Notes: generated by a model not told the origin, from the sequence alone. A stretch of 64,000 nt of DNA from Pseudomonadota bacterium (GCA_021324155.1 JAJPJQ010000036.1:181646-245645); one strand, 5' to 3'. Positions 1-9,438 are shown, numbered from the stretch's first letter. Numbers and translations are program-made.

Positions 1-732
1 CGCGCGAGGATCTCTATCGTCTGTGTAAATTAATCCGGCGTGCAGAAGTCGAACGGGACGCGCGTGACAACTAGCACTCGGCTCGGAATTGATGCCGTCA
101 AAATCATCATCGTCGAAGCCATTCGGAATTAGAATACAATTTTCAGACTTCAGCGCCGGATATCGGGTAAGGTACATCTGACGGGTGGAAGAAGCGGTGA
201 AAACGAAACGAGCTGCGTGCTTTACCGCTCGACGCTCGATCCATAGATAGGTGCGGCGTGTCCAAACGTCTCGTGGATAATGATCTTCGGTCATTGAATC
301 TCGAAAATCGGCAATCCAAGGTAGACCGGTCAAACGCTTCAAGGTCAAGCCGATTAGATGAGCCGTTGCGATTGGATAGGTAGACCATATAACACTTGGT
401 TTGTACCGTTTAATTAGGCTCAATCCGCTGATTACCGCGCCGCACCACCAACTTACCCACTGATCGGGCAAAGCCATGCTACGAAGATACCGTCCTCCGA
501 CAGATAAATGGCGTGCAGTGTCGCAAGCAAACGCACGGCGCACAACAACGTTCTGCGGTATTTCGGCAAGTTGCTGCACACCTGTTTTCGGGTAGGCCCG
601 GGGGTTGGCAGTTAAGACAATCGGCTGCCAGCCGTTCTCGGGCAAATATCTTGAAAACTTCAGCGTCCGGTGGACTCCACTACCCCCTTCAAAAGGCGGA
701 TAGTGAAATGCGATCATTAGAACTTTTGGCAT
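1..732 (-). CDS. Glycosyltransferase family 4, N-terminal part (cut by window edge)
   Basis: The first 244 residues of a GT-B glycosyltransferase; the frame is open to base 1 and the C-terminal half lies outside the window. I translated it from an ATG at 732, giving MPKVLMIAFHYPP at the N-terminus. It has a glycine loop GGSGVHR at residues 16-22, a typical ADFRDS strand at 141-146, and LIPNGFD at 201-207, which marks the switch to the second Rossmann domain, whose first strand RLLHAGLIY starts at 228. Such enzymes transfer a sugar from a nucleotide donor to a lipid-linked acceptor in the cytoplasm. The start lies 9 bases after the stop of the upstream aminotransferase gene, so they are co-transcribed. 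Donor and acceptor cannot be told. The family call is firm; the end of the gene is unseen. Confidence 0.85.
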   Translation of the reverse strand, partial: MPKVLMIAFHYPPFEGGSGVHRTLKFSRYLPENGWQPIVLTANPRAYPKTGVQQLAEIPQNVVVRRAFACDTARHLSVGGRYLRSMALPDQWVSWWCGAVISGLSLIKRYKPSVIWSTYPIATAHLIGLTLKRLTGLPWIADFRDSMTEDHYPRDVWTRRTYLWIERRAVKHAARFVFTASSTRQMYLTRYPALKSENCILIPNGFDDDDFDGINSEPSASCHARPVRLLHAGLIYTDDRDPRA

Positions 733-741
733 CAAAGCTCT

Positions 742-1887
742 TTACGAAGTTACGATTTGGCGTAAGCCGCTCGTTAAATTGGAAATGTCCTGCTCTTCAA
801 GGCTTTGATGTATCGGCAAAAATACCAGATGATCGTATAAGAATTGTGCGCCCGGGTACGACTCAAGACGAAGAGTCGGATGAATCACCCCTCCCCATGT
901 AGTCGCTGGTATACCGCGTGCGCGCAACGGTAGATGTAGGTTTTTTCTCTCGCTCAACAACGGAAACTCCCATGGGGTAATATTTTCTGGGAGTTTAGCG
1001 TACAGCGCGGTGACGCCGGGTAGATTCTCGATGGCGTCGGATAATTTCTGGTAGTTATGCCTCCGACGCGCAATGAGCGTTGGCAGATAAGTGTGCTCCA
1101 CGATTTTCTTAGATATCCATGACATTCCGCGATTGACTGCATGGAGATCGAAACTGAGATCGTAGCTGTTCAAGTTGCGGGCATCGCGTGCAGTCGTGCT
1201 TAGATTACCGAAAATCTTCAGGAACACGGAGGCTAAAGCAACGGCTCGACTCCATTGACGGTTGGCAAACGATCGCTCGAGCGTGTTTTTCAGAATTTTA
1301 AGTGAGAGAAAAGGGTTGGTTGTTTCCAAAACAATATTCAACTTCAAATCAGGATTGTTAATAATTAACAACCCTCCATCGTAAATGGGAAAAAATTTAC
1401 GCAAGCTGAAAACACCTATATCCCCAAAACTCCCCAGGAGGTTTCCGTCCGACATACCAGGCAGGACATGAGCACAATCTTCGATCAGATAAATGTTCCG
1501 TTTACGGCACAACGTCCGGAACTCTTCAATCGGCTGAGGGAAGCCACAATAATGAATCGCCAATATCGCTTTCGTCTTCTCCCGAATGCGATCTTCGATG
1601 TGGCTGAAATTCGGCGTTAGATCGGCATTGATATCATAGAATTGAACTTCAGCTCCATACTGTAAAATTGCATCTACGAGAGTCGCGCAATGAAATGCAG
1701 GAACAAGAATTTGATCGCCCGGCTTGACAGCGAGGGCAGCCAAACCGTGATAAATCGCATTTCTCGCCCAAAACAGATAATGGGCCGGTCTATTGCCAAA
1801 TTGATTGAAAGGGCTGCGCGTTACGCCATCGGAGAAAAAGGAATTCCAGCAGAGTCGCGGCTCTTTTGGAAGAATGAAAGAATCCAC
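742..1887 (-). CDS. DegT/DnrJ/EryC1/StrS-family PLP aminotransferase
   Basis: A 381-residue PLP enzyme of the sugar aminotransferase family, which aminates keto-sugar nucleotides in the cytoplasm. Visible features are PGDQILVPAFHCAT at 56-69, the Asp that contacts the pyridine nitrogen in EDCAH (136-140), and the likely Schiff-base lysine Lys164 in SLRKFFP. The active-site lysine context differs from the common SxxKxxxxGEGG form, so the protein is a divergent member and might act on something other than a nucleotide sugar. The GTG start at 1887 follows the stop of the decarboxylase gene by 4 bases, and a GT4 gene starts 9 bases after its own stop. The family is clear; the substrate is unknown. 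Confidence 0.85.
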   Translation of the reverse strand: MDSFILPKEPRLCWNSFFSDGVTRSPFNQFGNRPAHYLFWARNAIYHGLAALAVKPGDQILVPAFHCATLVDAILQYGAEVQFYDINADLTPNFSHIEDRIREKTKAILAIHYCGFPQPIEEFRTLCRKRNIYLIEDCAHVLPGMSDGNLLGSFGDIGVFSLRKFFPIYDGGLLIINNPDLKLNIVLETTNPFLSLKILKNTLERSFANRQWSRAVALASVFLKIFGNLSTTARDARNLNSYDLSFDLHAVNRGMSWISKKIVEHTYLPTLIARRRHNYQKLSDAIENLPGVTALYAKLPENITPWEFPLLSERKNLHLPLRARGIPATTWGGVIHPTLRLESYPGAQFLYDHLVFLPIHQSLEEQDISNLTSGLRQIVTS

Positions 1888-1891
1888 CTAT

Positions 1892-3202
1892 TCATTCCGC
1901 TCGAGACACTCGGAAATGACCGACATTGCGCGCCGGCGAATCAGGCGGCTCCATGTTGTCAACAAACACCTCCTCCGGCGCCGGATGGCTCAAAAATCCG
2001 AGCGGGCTGGCGCTACGCGCGTATGCGCCGGACTGGAAGATACCGACGAGGTCGCCGATCGCAACCGGCGGCAGCTCGACCTCGCGGCCGAGAACATCGA
2101 GCGGCGTGCACAGAGGTCCGACGACATCGACGACTTCGCTCGGCTTTTGCTTCAGCTTGTTCACGACCGCGAGCGGAAAATTTCGCTTGATGACCTGGCC
2201 GAGGTTCCCCGAAGCTGCAAGGTGATGGTTCATACCGCCGTCCAGGATGACAAACTTTTTACCGCGGGAAACCTTCACGTCGTTGACTCGCGCAACGTAA
2301 ACGCCGGCTTCGGCGACGAGGTAGCGGCCCGGCTCCACGATAAAACGGGTCCCCGTAAAAAGCGGATCGCCCTCGATATCGCTCATCAACTCTGCCAGTG
2401 CCGTACGCAGCCGGTTCATGTCCAGCTCCCTCTCGCCTACAAAATAGCGGACGCCGAGCCCGCCGCCGAAATCGACGGTATCCAAGGGCCGTCCGAGCCT
2501 GCCGGCGAGCCGGCGTGCAATCTCTAAGGCCTTGCGGTATTGCCGCACCAGAGCGGCGCAATCGAGAATTTGCGTGCCCGTAAAGAGGTGAATGCCGCGA
2601 AAGTGAAGCCTCGGCCGTGTGAGGATTCGGGCGACGGCTTCATCGAGATTCTCCTCATCGATGCCGAAAGGCGCCGGCTTTCCTCCCATCAGCATCGCGC
2701 CGCCCTGCGCTTCCGCGGTTGGGTTGACGCGCACCGCGACGTTCGCTTTTACGCCCAGACGGCCGCTGATTTCACTGAGGCGGTCGATTTCGGCGATCGA
2801 CTCGGCGTGGATCTCGCCGATTCCCTGCTGCAGAACCGCCTCAAGCTCGGCTTCGCGCTTGCCCGGCCCGGCGAACAAAACATTCCGCGGAGCGCATCCG
2901 GCGTCGATTGCGCGCTGAAATTCTCCGGCCGACGCGATTTCGAGGCCGTGCTCGCGGCCGACGAAGAATTTTAAAACTTCGCGGCTTGGGTTGGCTTTGA
3001 CTGAATAATAGATCGACCAGCGCGGAGGCAGCGTCTGTTTAAGCAGCGACAATTTACGCTCGATGACGGAGCCGTCGTAGATGAAAAGCGGCGTTCCGTG
3101 GCGCGCCACGATCGAGCTTACAGACATGCCGCTGATGCAGAGCTCGCCGTTCGAGGATGCAAAATAGCGCGCGATCAATTCGGCTGTTTGCTCCGTCATC
3201 AC
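1892..3202 (-). CDS. PLP-dependent decarboxylase, exosortase A-associated type
   Basis: A 436-residue fold-III decarboxylase of the LysA/ornithine decarboxylase group, closest in layout to the XrtA-associated decarboxylase (the family I know as TIGR03099). PLP lysine Lys69 is in YSVKANPS, the phosphate-binding glycines are DFGGGLG at 244-250, EPGRYLV starts at 290, and the active-site cysteine is Cys365 in VGPLCTPLD. It should decarboxylate a basic or carrier-linked amino acid in the cytosol. It directly follows the acyl-CoA ligase gene (5-base gap) and an ACP gene, the conserved trio of XrtA loci, which suggests the amino acid is activated, loaded on the ACP and decarboxylated for use on the glycan; that sequence of steps is inference. 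The start reads GTG ATG, so the ATG at 3199 is equally possible. Confidence 0.9.
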   Translation of the reverse strand: MMTEQTAELIARYFASSNGELCISGMSVSSIVARHGTPLFIYDGSVIERKLSLLKQTLPPRWSIYYSVKANPSREVLKFFVGREHGLEIASAGEFQRAIDAGCAPRNVLFAGPGKREAELEAVLQQGIGEIHAESIAEIDRLSEISGRLGVKANVAVRVNPTAEAQGGAMLMGGKPAPFGIDEENLDEAVARILTRPRLHFRGIHLFTGTQILDCAALVRQYRKALEIARRLAGRLGRPLDTVDFGGGLGVRYFVGERELDMNRLRTALAELMSDIEGDPLFTGTRFIVEPGRYLVAEAGVYVARVNDVKVSRGKKFVILDGGMNHHLAASGNLGQVIKRNFPLAVVNKLKQKPSEVVDVVGPLCTPLDVLGREVELPPVAIGDLVGIFQSGAYARSASPLGFLSHPAPEEVFVDNMEPPDSPARNVGHFRVSRAE

Positions 3203-3207
3203 GAATC

Positions 3208-4776
3208 CTAGACGCCTTCGCGCCTCCGCAGCGCCGGATAATCGACCTTACCGCTCGGAGTTTTCGGCAGACCGTCGGAAAATTCAATGACTTTCGGCAC
3301 CATGTAACGTGGGATACGTTCACTACAGAATTCGATCAGTCCGTCGGCGTCGACCGCTTCGCCGTCGCGTGGAACGACGAACGCCTTAATCGCCTGCCCC
3401 AGCGCTTCGTCGGGTATTCCGATCACGGCCGCCTCGCGCAGTTTGCCGCTTTGAAACAATGCTTCTTCGACTTCGCTCGGGCTCACGCGGAAGCCCGAGG
3501 ATTTGATCATGTTGTCGCGCCGCCCAACGAAGTAGAGAAATCCGTCGTCGTCCATTTGGACGAGGTCTCCCGAGTAGCAGACCTTCTCGCCATTATCGAC
3601 CTCAGGCGGCGAAAAAGGATGGGGACGCAAGACTCGCGCTGTCAATTCCGGCTGTCCCCAGTATCCCATCGAAACCGTCGGACCACGGTGCACGAGTTCC
3701 CCGACTTCGCCCGGTTTGCATGGCTCGCCTTTGTCGTTGACGACGAGAATCTCGGTATTTGGAATCGCCTTTCCCATCGACGTCGGTCGGCGATCCAGCT
3801 CTTCCGGCGGCAGATAGGTTGAGCGGAACGCTTCGGTCAATCCGTACATGAGAAAAATCTTCGTCGACGGCAGGGTCTCGCGCAACTCCGCGAGCACGGT
3901 TTGCGGCATGCGTCCCCCGGTGTTGGTGATGTAGCGTAGGTCCGGGAAGTCATGCTTCTTCATCGTCGAGTTGGGCTGCACCAATAGGCTCCACAGCGTC
4001 GGGACTCCCGCCAATCCCGTGACGCGCTCCTTCAAAAGCATCTGCACGATCTCTCTGGCGAAGGTAAAGGTCATGAGCACCAGCGTCGCGCCCTGCTGAA
4101 ACGCCGTCATCAATTGGTTCAATCCCGCATCGAAGCTGAACGGGAGAACGGCCAGGATCCGCTCGGCGTCGGTTATCCCCAAATAGGTCGACACGATCGA
4201 GCTGCCCGCCATCACCTGCTCGTGGCTCAGCATCACGCCCTTGGGCTTTCCCGTCGACCCCGAGGTGTACATGATCGCGGCGAGATCTTTTTCGATGCCG
4301 ACCTCGGGCATAGCTTGGGGCGCGGCTCTCTCAGACAGTTCGGCGAACGAAAGCGCCGGCAGCGAAACGTCGGCTCGTTTGTCGCCGACGACGATCACGA
4401 ACTCGAGTGAAGGAATCTCCTGGATGACCTCGGCGATGGATTGGAGCTTGGCAGATGTCGTAACGAGCGCCTTCATGCGGCAGTCTCGCGCGATATAAGC
4501 TACCTGATCGGGAAAGAGAAGACTGTTGATCGGAACGAACACACCGCCCGCCTGAGAAACCGCGAATATCGAGAGCACTTGCGGGACGGACGCCTCAAGA
4601 TAAATGCCGACACGGTCGCCGCGAGCGACGCCCCCTTCCCGCAAACCTTGCGCGAGATTGGTCACGCGACCGCGAACCTCGCGGTAAGTCAATCGTTTGT
4701 CTCCGTGGACAAGTGCTTCCTTTTCCGGGAAGCGGCACGTGCTCGTCCGCAGCATGTGATGTATGAGGAAGTCCAT
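3208..4776 (-). CDS. Acyl-CoA ligase (AMP-forming), exosortase A-associated type
   Basis: A 522-residue ANL-superfamily adenylating enzyme. The P-loop-like A3 motif YTSGSTGKPKG spans 170-180, YGLTE and YSGDL are present further on, and the catalytic lysine of the C-terminal lid is Lys510 in TPSGKVDYPAL. The length is normal and no motif is missing. The enzyme activates a carboxylic acid as acyl-AMP and passes it to CoA or to the 4'-phosphopantetheine of a carrier protein. The ACP gene ends 15 bases upstream of its start and the PLP decarboxylase follows 5 bases after its stop, the arrangement known from XrtA loci (family TIGR03098 from memory). The acid is unknown; an amino acid or short acyl group is a reasonable guess. 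Confidence 0.92.
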   Translation of the reverse strand: MDFLIHHMLRTSTCRFPEKEALVHGDKRLTYREVRGRVTNLAQGLREGGVARGDRVGIYLEASVPQVLSIFAVSQAGGVFVPINSLLFPDQVAYIARDCRMKALVTTSAKLQSIAEVIQEIPSLEFVIVVGDKRADVSLPALSFAELSERAAPQAMPEVGIEKDLAAIMYTSGSTGKPKGVMLSHEQVMAGSSIVSTYLGITDAERILAVLPFSFDAGLNQLMTAFQQGATLVLMTFTFAREIVQMLLKERVTGLAGVPTLWSLLVQPNSTMKKHDFPDLRYITNTGGRMPQTVLAELRETLPSTKIFLMYGLTEAFRSTYLPPEELDRRPTSMGKAIPNTEILVVNDKGEPCKPGEVGELVHRGPTVSMGYWGQPELTARVLRPHPFSPPEVDNGEKVCYSGDLVQMDDDGFLYFVGRRDNMIKSSGFRVSPSEVEEALFQSGKLREAAVIGIPDEALGQAIKAFVVPRDGEAVDADGLIEFCSERIPRYMVPKVIEFSDGLPKTPSGKVDYPALRRREGV

Positions 4777-4791
4777 CGTTCGATTACCGCT

Positions 4792-5067
4792 CTATCGTCG
4801 CGCTGGTTCTTCCGACGGCGAGGCCTCGAGCTTGGTCCGCACGAACGCCGCCATGCTTGCGATCGAGTTGAAATTCTCCGGCAGAAGTTCGTCGTCGCTC
4901 ACCGTGATGCGAAACTCCTTCTCGATAAACGCAACGACGTCGAGGACCGCCAGCGAATCCAAAACGCCGTTACCGAGCAGCATATCTTCGTCGCCCAGCT
5001 TCCGCGCCAACGGAAACCGCGCTCGAATAAACTCTCCAAGGTTCCTCATGTTGCCGTCAGATGTCAT
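4792..5067 (-). CDS. Acyl carrier protein, exosortase A-associated
   Basis: A 91-residue four-helix carrier protein. The 4'-phosphopantetheine site is Ser38 in GVLDSLAVLDV, followed by the acidic helix-II region and the usual DELLPENFNSI segment. It sits between a GNAT gene (upstream, 12-base gap) and the acyl-CoA ligase (downstream, 15-base gap), so the ligase very likely loads it. The cargo may then be used by the GNAT protein or decarboxylated by the PLP enzyme two genes on. It is a separate type from the two ACPs near 27.4-28.0 kb, which means the locus holds three carrier proteins. Confidence 0.93.
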   Translation of the reverse strand: MTSDGNMRNLGEFIRARFPLARKLGDEDMLLGNGVLDSLAVLDVVAFIEKEFRITVSDDELLPENFNSIASMAAFVRTKLEASPSEEPARR

Positions 5068-5079
5068 TTGTTCTCTCTT

Positions 5080-6105
5080 TCAGCTGTCTCGATCGCCGTA
5101 GGTCAAAAACCAGTTCGAGAAGTCGAATGCGTGGGAATGCGACGGAGCGTAAGCGATTATCGGACTCTTCTCTCGCGCCTTGAACCCGGCGCGTGAAAAA
5201 AGCGGAATCCACGGATGCGATTCGATTAGCGCTGCGCTGACGGTCACGACGCCGCGCTCGCGCAAAATCGCGGTGGCGCCGTTAAGTAGACACTCGATCA
5301 TCAGCGGCTCGTCCACACCGAAGATATCGGCCAGCATTGCGTCTTCTCCGCTTTGATTAAAGACGATATAGCCGAGAAGCTCCCCTCCACGCCGGGCGGT
5401 CAAAAGTTCATAACAGTACAGCGGATTGTCGAGATAGCGCCAGTTGAGATAATCGCCCGAGCGATTGGTACAGATTCCGTAACAGCCGGCCATCTTATCG
5501 GAGAGCGCGGAAAATTCCTCGCCGCAGTCTCCCGTGTGCAGCGCGACCGATACTCCATGCTTGGCGGTGCCGCTCATATCGCCGAGCCTGAGCAGGAGAT
5601 TGCCGGCGCCGGCGACAATGCGTTGCGCGAGCGCACCTGTCACGATCTCTCTGGCTTTTCGATCGACGCGCAGCGGCTTGGCGAGGCGAACCATCTGGCG
5701 GACGGAGCGGATGCCGAGCCGTTGATAGACGGCCATCATCGCCGTGCTGGGAAAATCATAGCAGAAAGCCGCGGCGCCGGCGTCGACACCCTCGAGGCAT
5801 GCGCGCTGCAGTTGCAAAGCCGGACCGAGTGTCCGGTATTGCGGAGACAAACAGAAATCGGCTAAGACCCAAGCGGAAAATTGGCCGTTGCGGGTATGAG
5901 ACTGCCTTGGAAACACGGCAGCCATACCAATTGTGGTATTGCCTTCATCCACCGCCAACCATGCCCGTCCCTCACCATGAGGGTTATTATAATATAACCA
6001 ATCAAATCGGCGATCGTCTGAGGTAGAAGTTATTTCACGCCGGATTATATCTACAATAGTGGCTTTATCGGCAGCCAACTCCGCTTTGCGAACCGTAATT
6101 TTCAC
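5080..6105 (-). CDS. GNAT-family N-acyltransferase
   Basis: A 341-residue protein with a GNAT core. The fold is seen in the strand pair around TTIGMAAVFPRQ and the acyl-CoA pantetheine region near LSPQYRTLGPALQLQRA; a second, degenerate GNAT-like half with GELLGYIVFNQSG follows, as in tandem FemAB/GNAT proteins. It probably transfers an acyl group from CoA or from the ACP encoded 12 bases downstream to an amino group on a sugar or lipid; the donor choice is inference from the adjacency. It starts with GTG at 6105. About 80 bases separate it from the upstream GT2 gene, with no clear promoter or terminator. Confidence 0.75.
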   Translation of the reverse strand: MKITVRKAELAADKATIVDIIRREITSTSDDRRFDWLYYNNPHGEGRAWLAVDEGNTTIGMAAVFPRQSHTRNGQFSAWVLADFCLSPQYRTLGPALQLQRACLEGVDAGAAAFCYDFPSTAMMAVYQRLGIRSVRQMVRLAKPLRVDRKAREIVTGALAQRIVAGAGNLLLRLGDMSGTAKHGVSVALHTGDCGEEFSALSDKMAGCYGICTNRSGDYLNWRYLDNPLYCYELLTARRGGELLGYIVFNQSGEDAMLADIFGVDEPLMIECLLNGATAILRERGVVTVSAALIESHPWIPLFSRAGFKAREKSPIIAYAPSHSHAFDFSNWFLTYGDRDS

Positions 6106-6186
6106 GTCTTTCGCGTGCTCGGCGTCATGGCACTCGTCAGCTTCGATTTTCCTTCTTACTCCCGTGTAATGAACTGCACTCCTCGC

Positions 6187-7176
6187 TCAATGAACGTTTT
6201 CTTTATTTTTCCACCGCAGCAACGCATTGAAGACGACGGGCACAAAATAGCCGAGAACGGCGGGGTCTGTTTGTATTTGATTTAGGATAAGGCCATTAAA
6301 ACTCACACTACCACGTATCAAACTATGAATAAGATTCTGCACGAATTGGGTTCTTAACTCTTTCAGTTTCATTTTATTTTGTTCCGTCTGGCCTCCGCTC
6401 AGTTGGAACAACTCATCGACGCTTTTCCGGTACTTTATCTCGTCGTGGATTCGCCTCAGACACTCCGTGGTGCCCCAGGCGGCGCCAGAATAGACATTAA
6501 CGCCTTCTCCATATCGACACTCACAAGCAGTCGAAAATACAAATTTCTTCGTCAACGCTGAAATTTCCAACCAAAAGAGATAATCCTCACCCGCATTGCG
6601 ATATTCTTCGCGAAAACGCAGTTCCGGAAATTTGGGGAAACGATACACAACTGTAGACGTGCCGATAATATTTCCCGTCAGTGTTTGATTGAACATATCG
6701 CCGACGTATTCGTATAACTTCAAATTGTCATCGATAAGTTTGTGATTTTCGAGATCGAGCCTTTTCGCGCGATTGAACGCGCTGATGATTTGGTTGAGCT
6801 GAAAATGATCAGCGAAATAAAAGTCGTACTCGCGCTGCAAAGCGGCGATAGAGGTGCTTAGATGCGTAGTCGTCCATGCATCATCTGAATCCAAAAATGC
6901 TACATAGTCCACGTCCCGGGAAAGGCTGTCGAGAGCTCGATTTCGTGCCGCGCCGGGGCCGCTATTCTTTTTCTGTTTAATGATTTGGATTCTTGCCCGT
7001 TCACGAGCCGAAAAGCAGCTCAGTTCCTCGATCGCCGGTATGGGAGAGACGTCGTCTACGACAATAATGTTGAAATCAGCGATGCCGGTCTGATCCAACG
7101 CCGAACGAATGGCTTTCGCCAGTATTCCAGACTTTCGTTGGTAATACGGAATAATCGTTACGAGCTTGCAATTCAT
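6187..7176 (-). CDS. Glycosyltransferase family 2
   Basis: A 329-residue GT-A enzyme. The nucleotide-binding strand ends in FNIIVVDDVSP (Asp41-Asp42) and the metal-binding motif is FLDSDDAW (DSD at 96-98); SGPGAARNRALD between them is typical of GT2. It should add a sugar to the growing repeat unit at the cytoplasmic membrane face. The ATG at 7176 overlaps the stop of the upstream epimerase gene by 4 bases (ATGA), implying translational coupling. The G+C content is visibly lower than in the XrtA-type genes nearby. Specificity cannot be assigned. Confidence 0.9.
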   Translation of the reverse strand: MNCKLVTIIPYYQRKSGILAKAIRSALDQTGIADFNIIVVDDVSPIPAIEELSCFSARERARIQIIKQKKNSGPGAARNRALDSLSRDVDYVAFLDSDDAWTTTHLSTSIAALQREYDFYFADHFQLNQIISAFNRAKRLDLENHKLIDDNLKLYEYVGDMFNQTLTGNIIGTSTVVYRFPKFPELRFREEYRNAGEDYLFWLEISALTKKFVFSTACECRYGEGVNVYSGAAWGTTECLRRIHDEIKYRKSVDELFQLSGGQTEQNKMKLKELRTQFVQNLIHSLIRGSVSFNGLILNQIQTDPAVLGYFVPVVFNALLRWKNKENVH

Positions 7177-8417
7177 ACGGAACTTTGAGCCCCAGACGCC
7201 GAATGCCTTGACGAAGTATCTCCAAGCAAGTCAGCCCATCGAGCCCATTGCTCCGTTAGGTTCATGCCAGATTTTAGGTCGAAACCCGGTTCGTAGCCGA
7301 GCATACGCCTCGCTTTATCGATGCGAACGTAGGTCTTAGCAGCGCAAAAGCGTACCATTGTCGGGTCGATAGCATGAATCGGTTTTTGGCCTTCCGCCCT
7401 GTTCTCGACAGAGTTTTGATTCCGCGAAGACAATAGCCGGCTTTTCAGTAATTTCCATATTTTCTCAGGGATCACTGCATTGGCCGTGTTAATCATGGCG
7501 CGTATCTCTCGCGTATTGAGGATGCGTTCACGCAATGACTCGTTATCAACGAAAACATGTTTCATCTCTGCCAACACACTTGGCAGCGCCTGCTTCTTTA
7601 AATAATGAGATTCTGCTTCAGCGATTGATAAATCAACGGTTCCAGTAAGACCCAACATTCGTTCGTAACTACCGTAAAACTCTTTCCAAGTGACCGGCTG
7701 ACTAGCAGAAATAAGAAATGCTTCACCTACAGCGCCATCTTTCGTGGCGGCTAGCAACATTGCGTGCACAACGTCGTCCACATAAACGGCATTACAAAGA
7801 CCGCTTCCTCCGTTCACTAGAATAAGTCTACCGGTCTGAATGCCTTTCAGCAGTGCCGCCGTCCAATAGGGAGCGAATGGACCGTACACCGTGCAGGGCT
7901 GAACGATGCTCGCGGGTAAGCCGTACTTTTTTACATACGAGATCACCTGCTCCTCGGCTTCTAATTTACTATCAGCATAAGTATGTCCCGAGTACCGACG
8001 GGGAGCGGTTTCGTCCAAATCTCCATCTTTTATCGAATAGACCATTAAAGTGCTGACATGCACCAGCCGTTTAACACCACTGCGTAGCGATGCGTCTAAA
8101 ATATTTTTTGTGCCCTCGACATTAATGCGGCGGCGAGTCGCCTGATCCCCTGAATTTCCATACGCGCAATGAAATACGATTTCACATCCGCTTACTGCAC
8201 GCTGGATGCTTATCGGATCCGTGACATCTCCTTCCACAAGCTCGACGGAAAAACGTGCGACTCGAGGCGAACGCGCGATGTTTCGCATGAGCACTCGAAC
8301 CTGGGCGTGGCAATCGAGAATGAGCTTCTCCACCAACCGACCTCCGATGAAGCCGCTCCCCCCCGTAACCAAGATCTGCTTACCACGGAGTTCTGGGTAG
8401 ACTAAGCCGGCATTCAC
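7173..8417 (-). CDS. NAD-dependent epimerase/dehydratase (extended SDR)
   Basis: A 414-residue extended SDR acting on a nucleotide sugar. Counting from the chosen start, the Rossmann motif TGGSGFIGG lies at 18-26 and the catalytic Y-A-D-S-K at Tyr147-Lys151. I chose the GTG at 8417 over an ATG at 8450. The GTG forms a GTGA overlap with the stop of the upstream oxidoreductase gene and has AAGGA five to six bases before it; the ATG would add 11 residues with no homology value. The C-terminal third is longer than in simple epimerases and contains an insert around residues 260-340. It is coupled downstream to a GT2 gene by ATGA. The exact reaction (epimerase, dehydratase or reductase) is not decidable here. 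Confidence 0.85.
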   Translation of the reverse strand: MNAGLVYPELRGKQILVTGGSGFIGGRLVEKLILDCHAQVRVLMRNIARSPRVARFSVELVEGDVTDPISIQRAVSGCEIVFHCAYGNSGDQATRRRINVEGTKNILDASLRSGVKRLVHVSTLMVYSIKDGDLDETAPRRYSGHTYADSKLEAEEQVISYVKKYGLPASIVQPCTVYGPFAPYWTAALLKGIQTGRLILVNGGSGLCNAVYVDDVVHAMLLAATKDGAVGEAFLISASQPVTWKEFYGSYERMLGLTGTVDLSIAEAESHYLKKQALPSVLAEMKHVFVDNESLRERILNTREIRAMINTANAVIPEKIWKLLKSRLLSSRNQNSVENRAEGQKPIHAIDPTMVRFCAAKTYVRIDKARRMLGYEPGFDLKSGMNLTEQWARWADLLGDTSSRHSASGAQSSV

Positions 8418-9438
8418 GGTCGTCCTTCGCTTGGCTGATAGAAAAGCCACGGTTGCGGCAAAACCCTACGGGATGCGTAGCATTCGGCGATAAGCTCCAC
8501 TGCGCGGCGGCCTTCGTAGCCTGAAACCTGCGGGTTACGCCGTTCGGATATACTACCAACAAAATCATCGAGCTGCCGCACGAACGCATCCGCCATCGCC
8601 GTGTCGCTCACTCCCAGACGCGGTGATATCCGACCGCGGAAATCGAGATCGGAATTTTTCAGATTTAGCCTAATGCTAGGATTCACGCTCGTCCCGACTT
8701 CCAGCGTCCCTTTTTCTCCCCGAAACGTGTAACTATTGCTGAGATTGCGCGTACGGCTCAACTCTACGTTTGCGGTTACACCTTCGCCAAATTCCACGTG
8801 ACATGCACAATCAGCTTCTACTCCTCCCATGGCATCATCAAAGTATTCAATATTGCTGGGCTCACCCAACCACCAACGTAAAAGATCGAACACATGCACA
8901 CCGATATCCATCACACTCCGCCGCCAGAACTCGACTTCTGGAACATATAATTTGTCGCCGCATTCCAACTCAGTACGCTGCCTTCATTGACGGATACGTC
9001 GATCAAACGACCCAACAGTGCATTGGTTAAAGCCGTCTTTACGTAATGTGTAGCGCGATAAAAGCGGCGTATCATTCCGACTGCTAGCACCGCCTTATTC
9101 TGTACGGACGCTTCGATCATGTCATCGCAATCACTCACCGTTAAAGCCATCGGTTTTTCAACCAGCACATGTAGTCCCTGTCGCAGCAAATCAATGGCGA
9201 CGGGAGCATGGAGATGGTTGGGCAAAGCCACGATCACGGCTTCGGCTCGAGCACCGATGTCCGAGTAGTCTTCGAACTCATACGGCGCATTGTAGCGCAA
9301 GGCCAGCCGACGCCTACGCTCGGTATTCTGGTCGACGACAACCGTCAGTTGGACATCACGGCAACGGGCAATCGATGGCAGATGCAGCTTTTCTGCCACT
9401 GTTCCGCATCCAATGATGCCCAGTTTCAGTTTTTCCAA
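8414..9438 (-). pseudogene. Gfo/Idh/MocA-family oxidoreductase broken by a one-base frameshift
   Basis: Two frames together give a full Gfo/Idh/MocA dehydrogenase of about 341 residues. The first frame (9438 to a TGA at 8911) has the Rossmann motif GIIGCGTVAEK and the family signature HVLVEKPMAL, and stops at SSSGGGV. The other frame resumes at once with MDIGVHVFDLLRWWLG, the substrate-domain helix that should follow SGGGVL. One missing base near 8913-8915 (GTG-TG-ATG instead of GTG-TTG-ATG) explains it; 1025 bases is one short of 342 codons. The likely start is TTG at 9438, 8 bases after a GAGG, overlapping the upstream gene by 13 bases. This may be a true mutation or a sequencing/assembly error. 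The intact enzyme would oxidise or reduce a sugar nucleotide. Confidence 0.85.

Noticed and set aside
1805..2527. 240-codon plus-strand frame inside the decarboxylase gene
   Set aside because: It lies antisense to a gene with clear LysA-type motifs; its protein is Arg-rich with no recognisable domain.
4441..5196. 251-codon plus-strand frame
   Set aside because: Antisense to the acyl-CoA ligase, ACP and GNAT genes; composition is that of a shadow frame.
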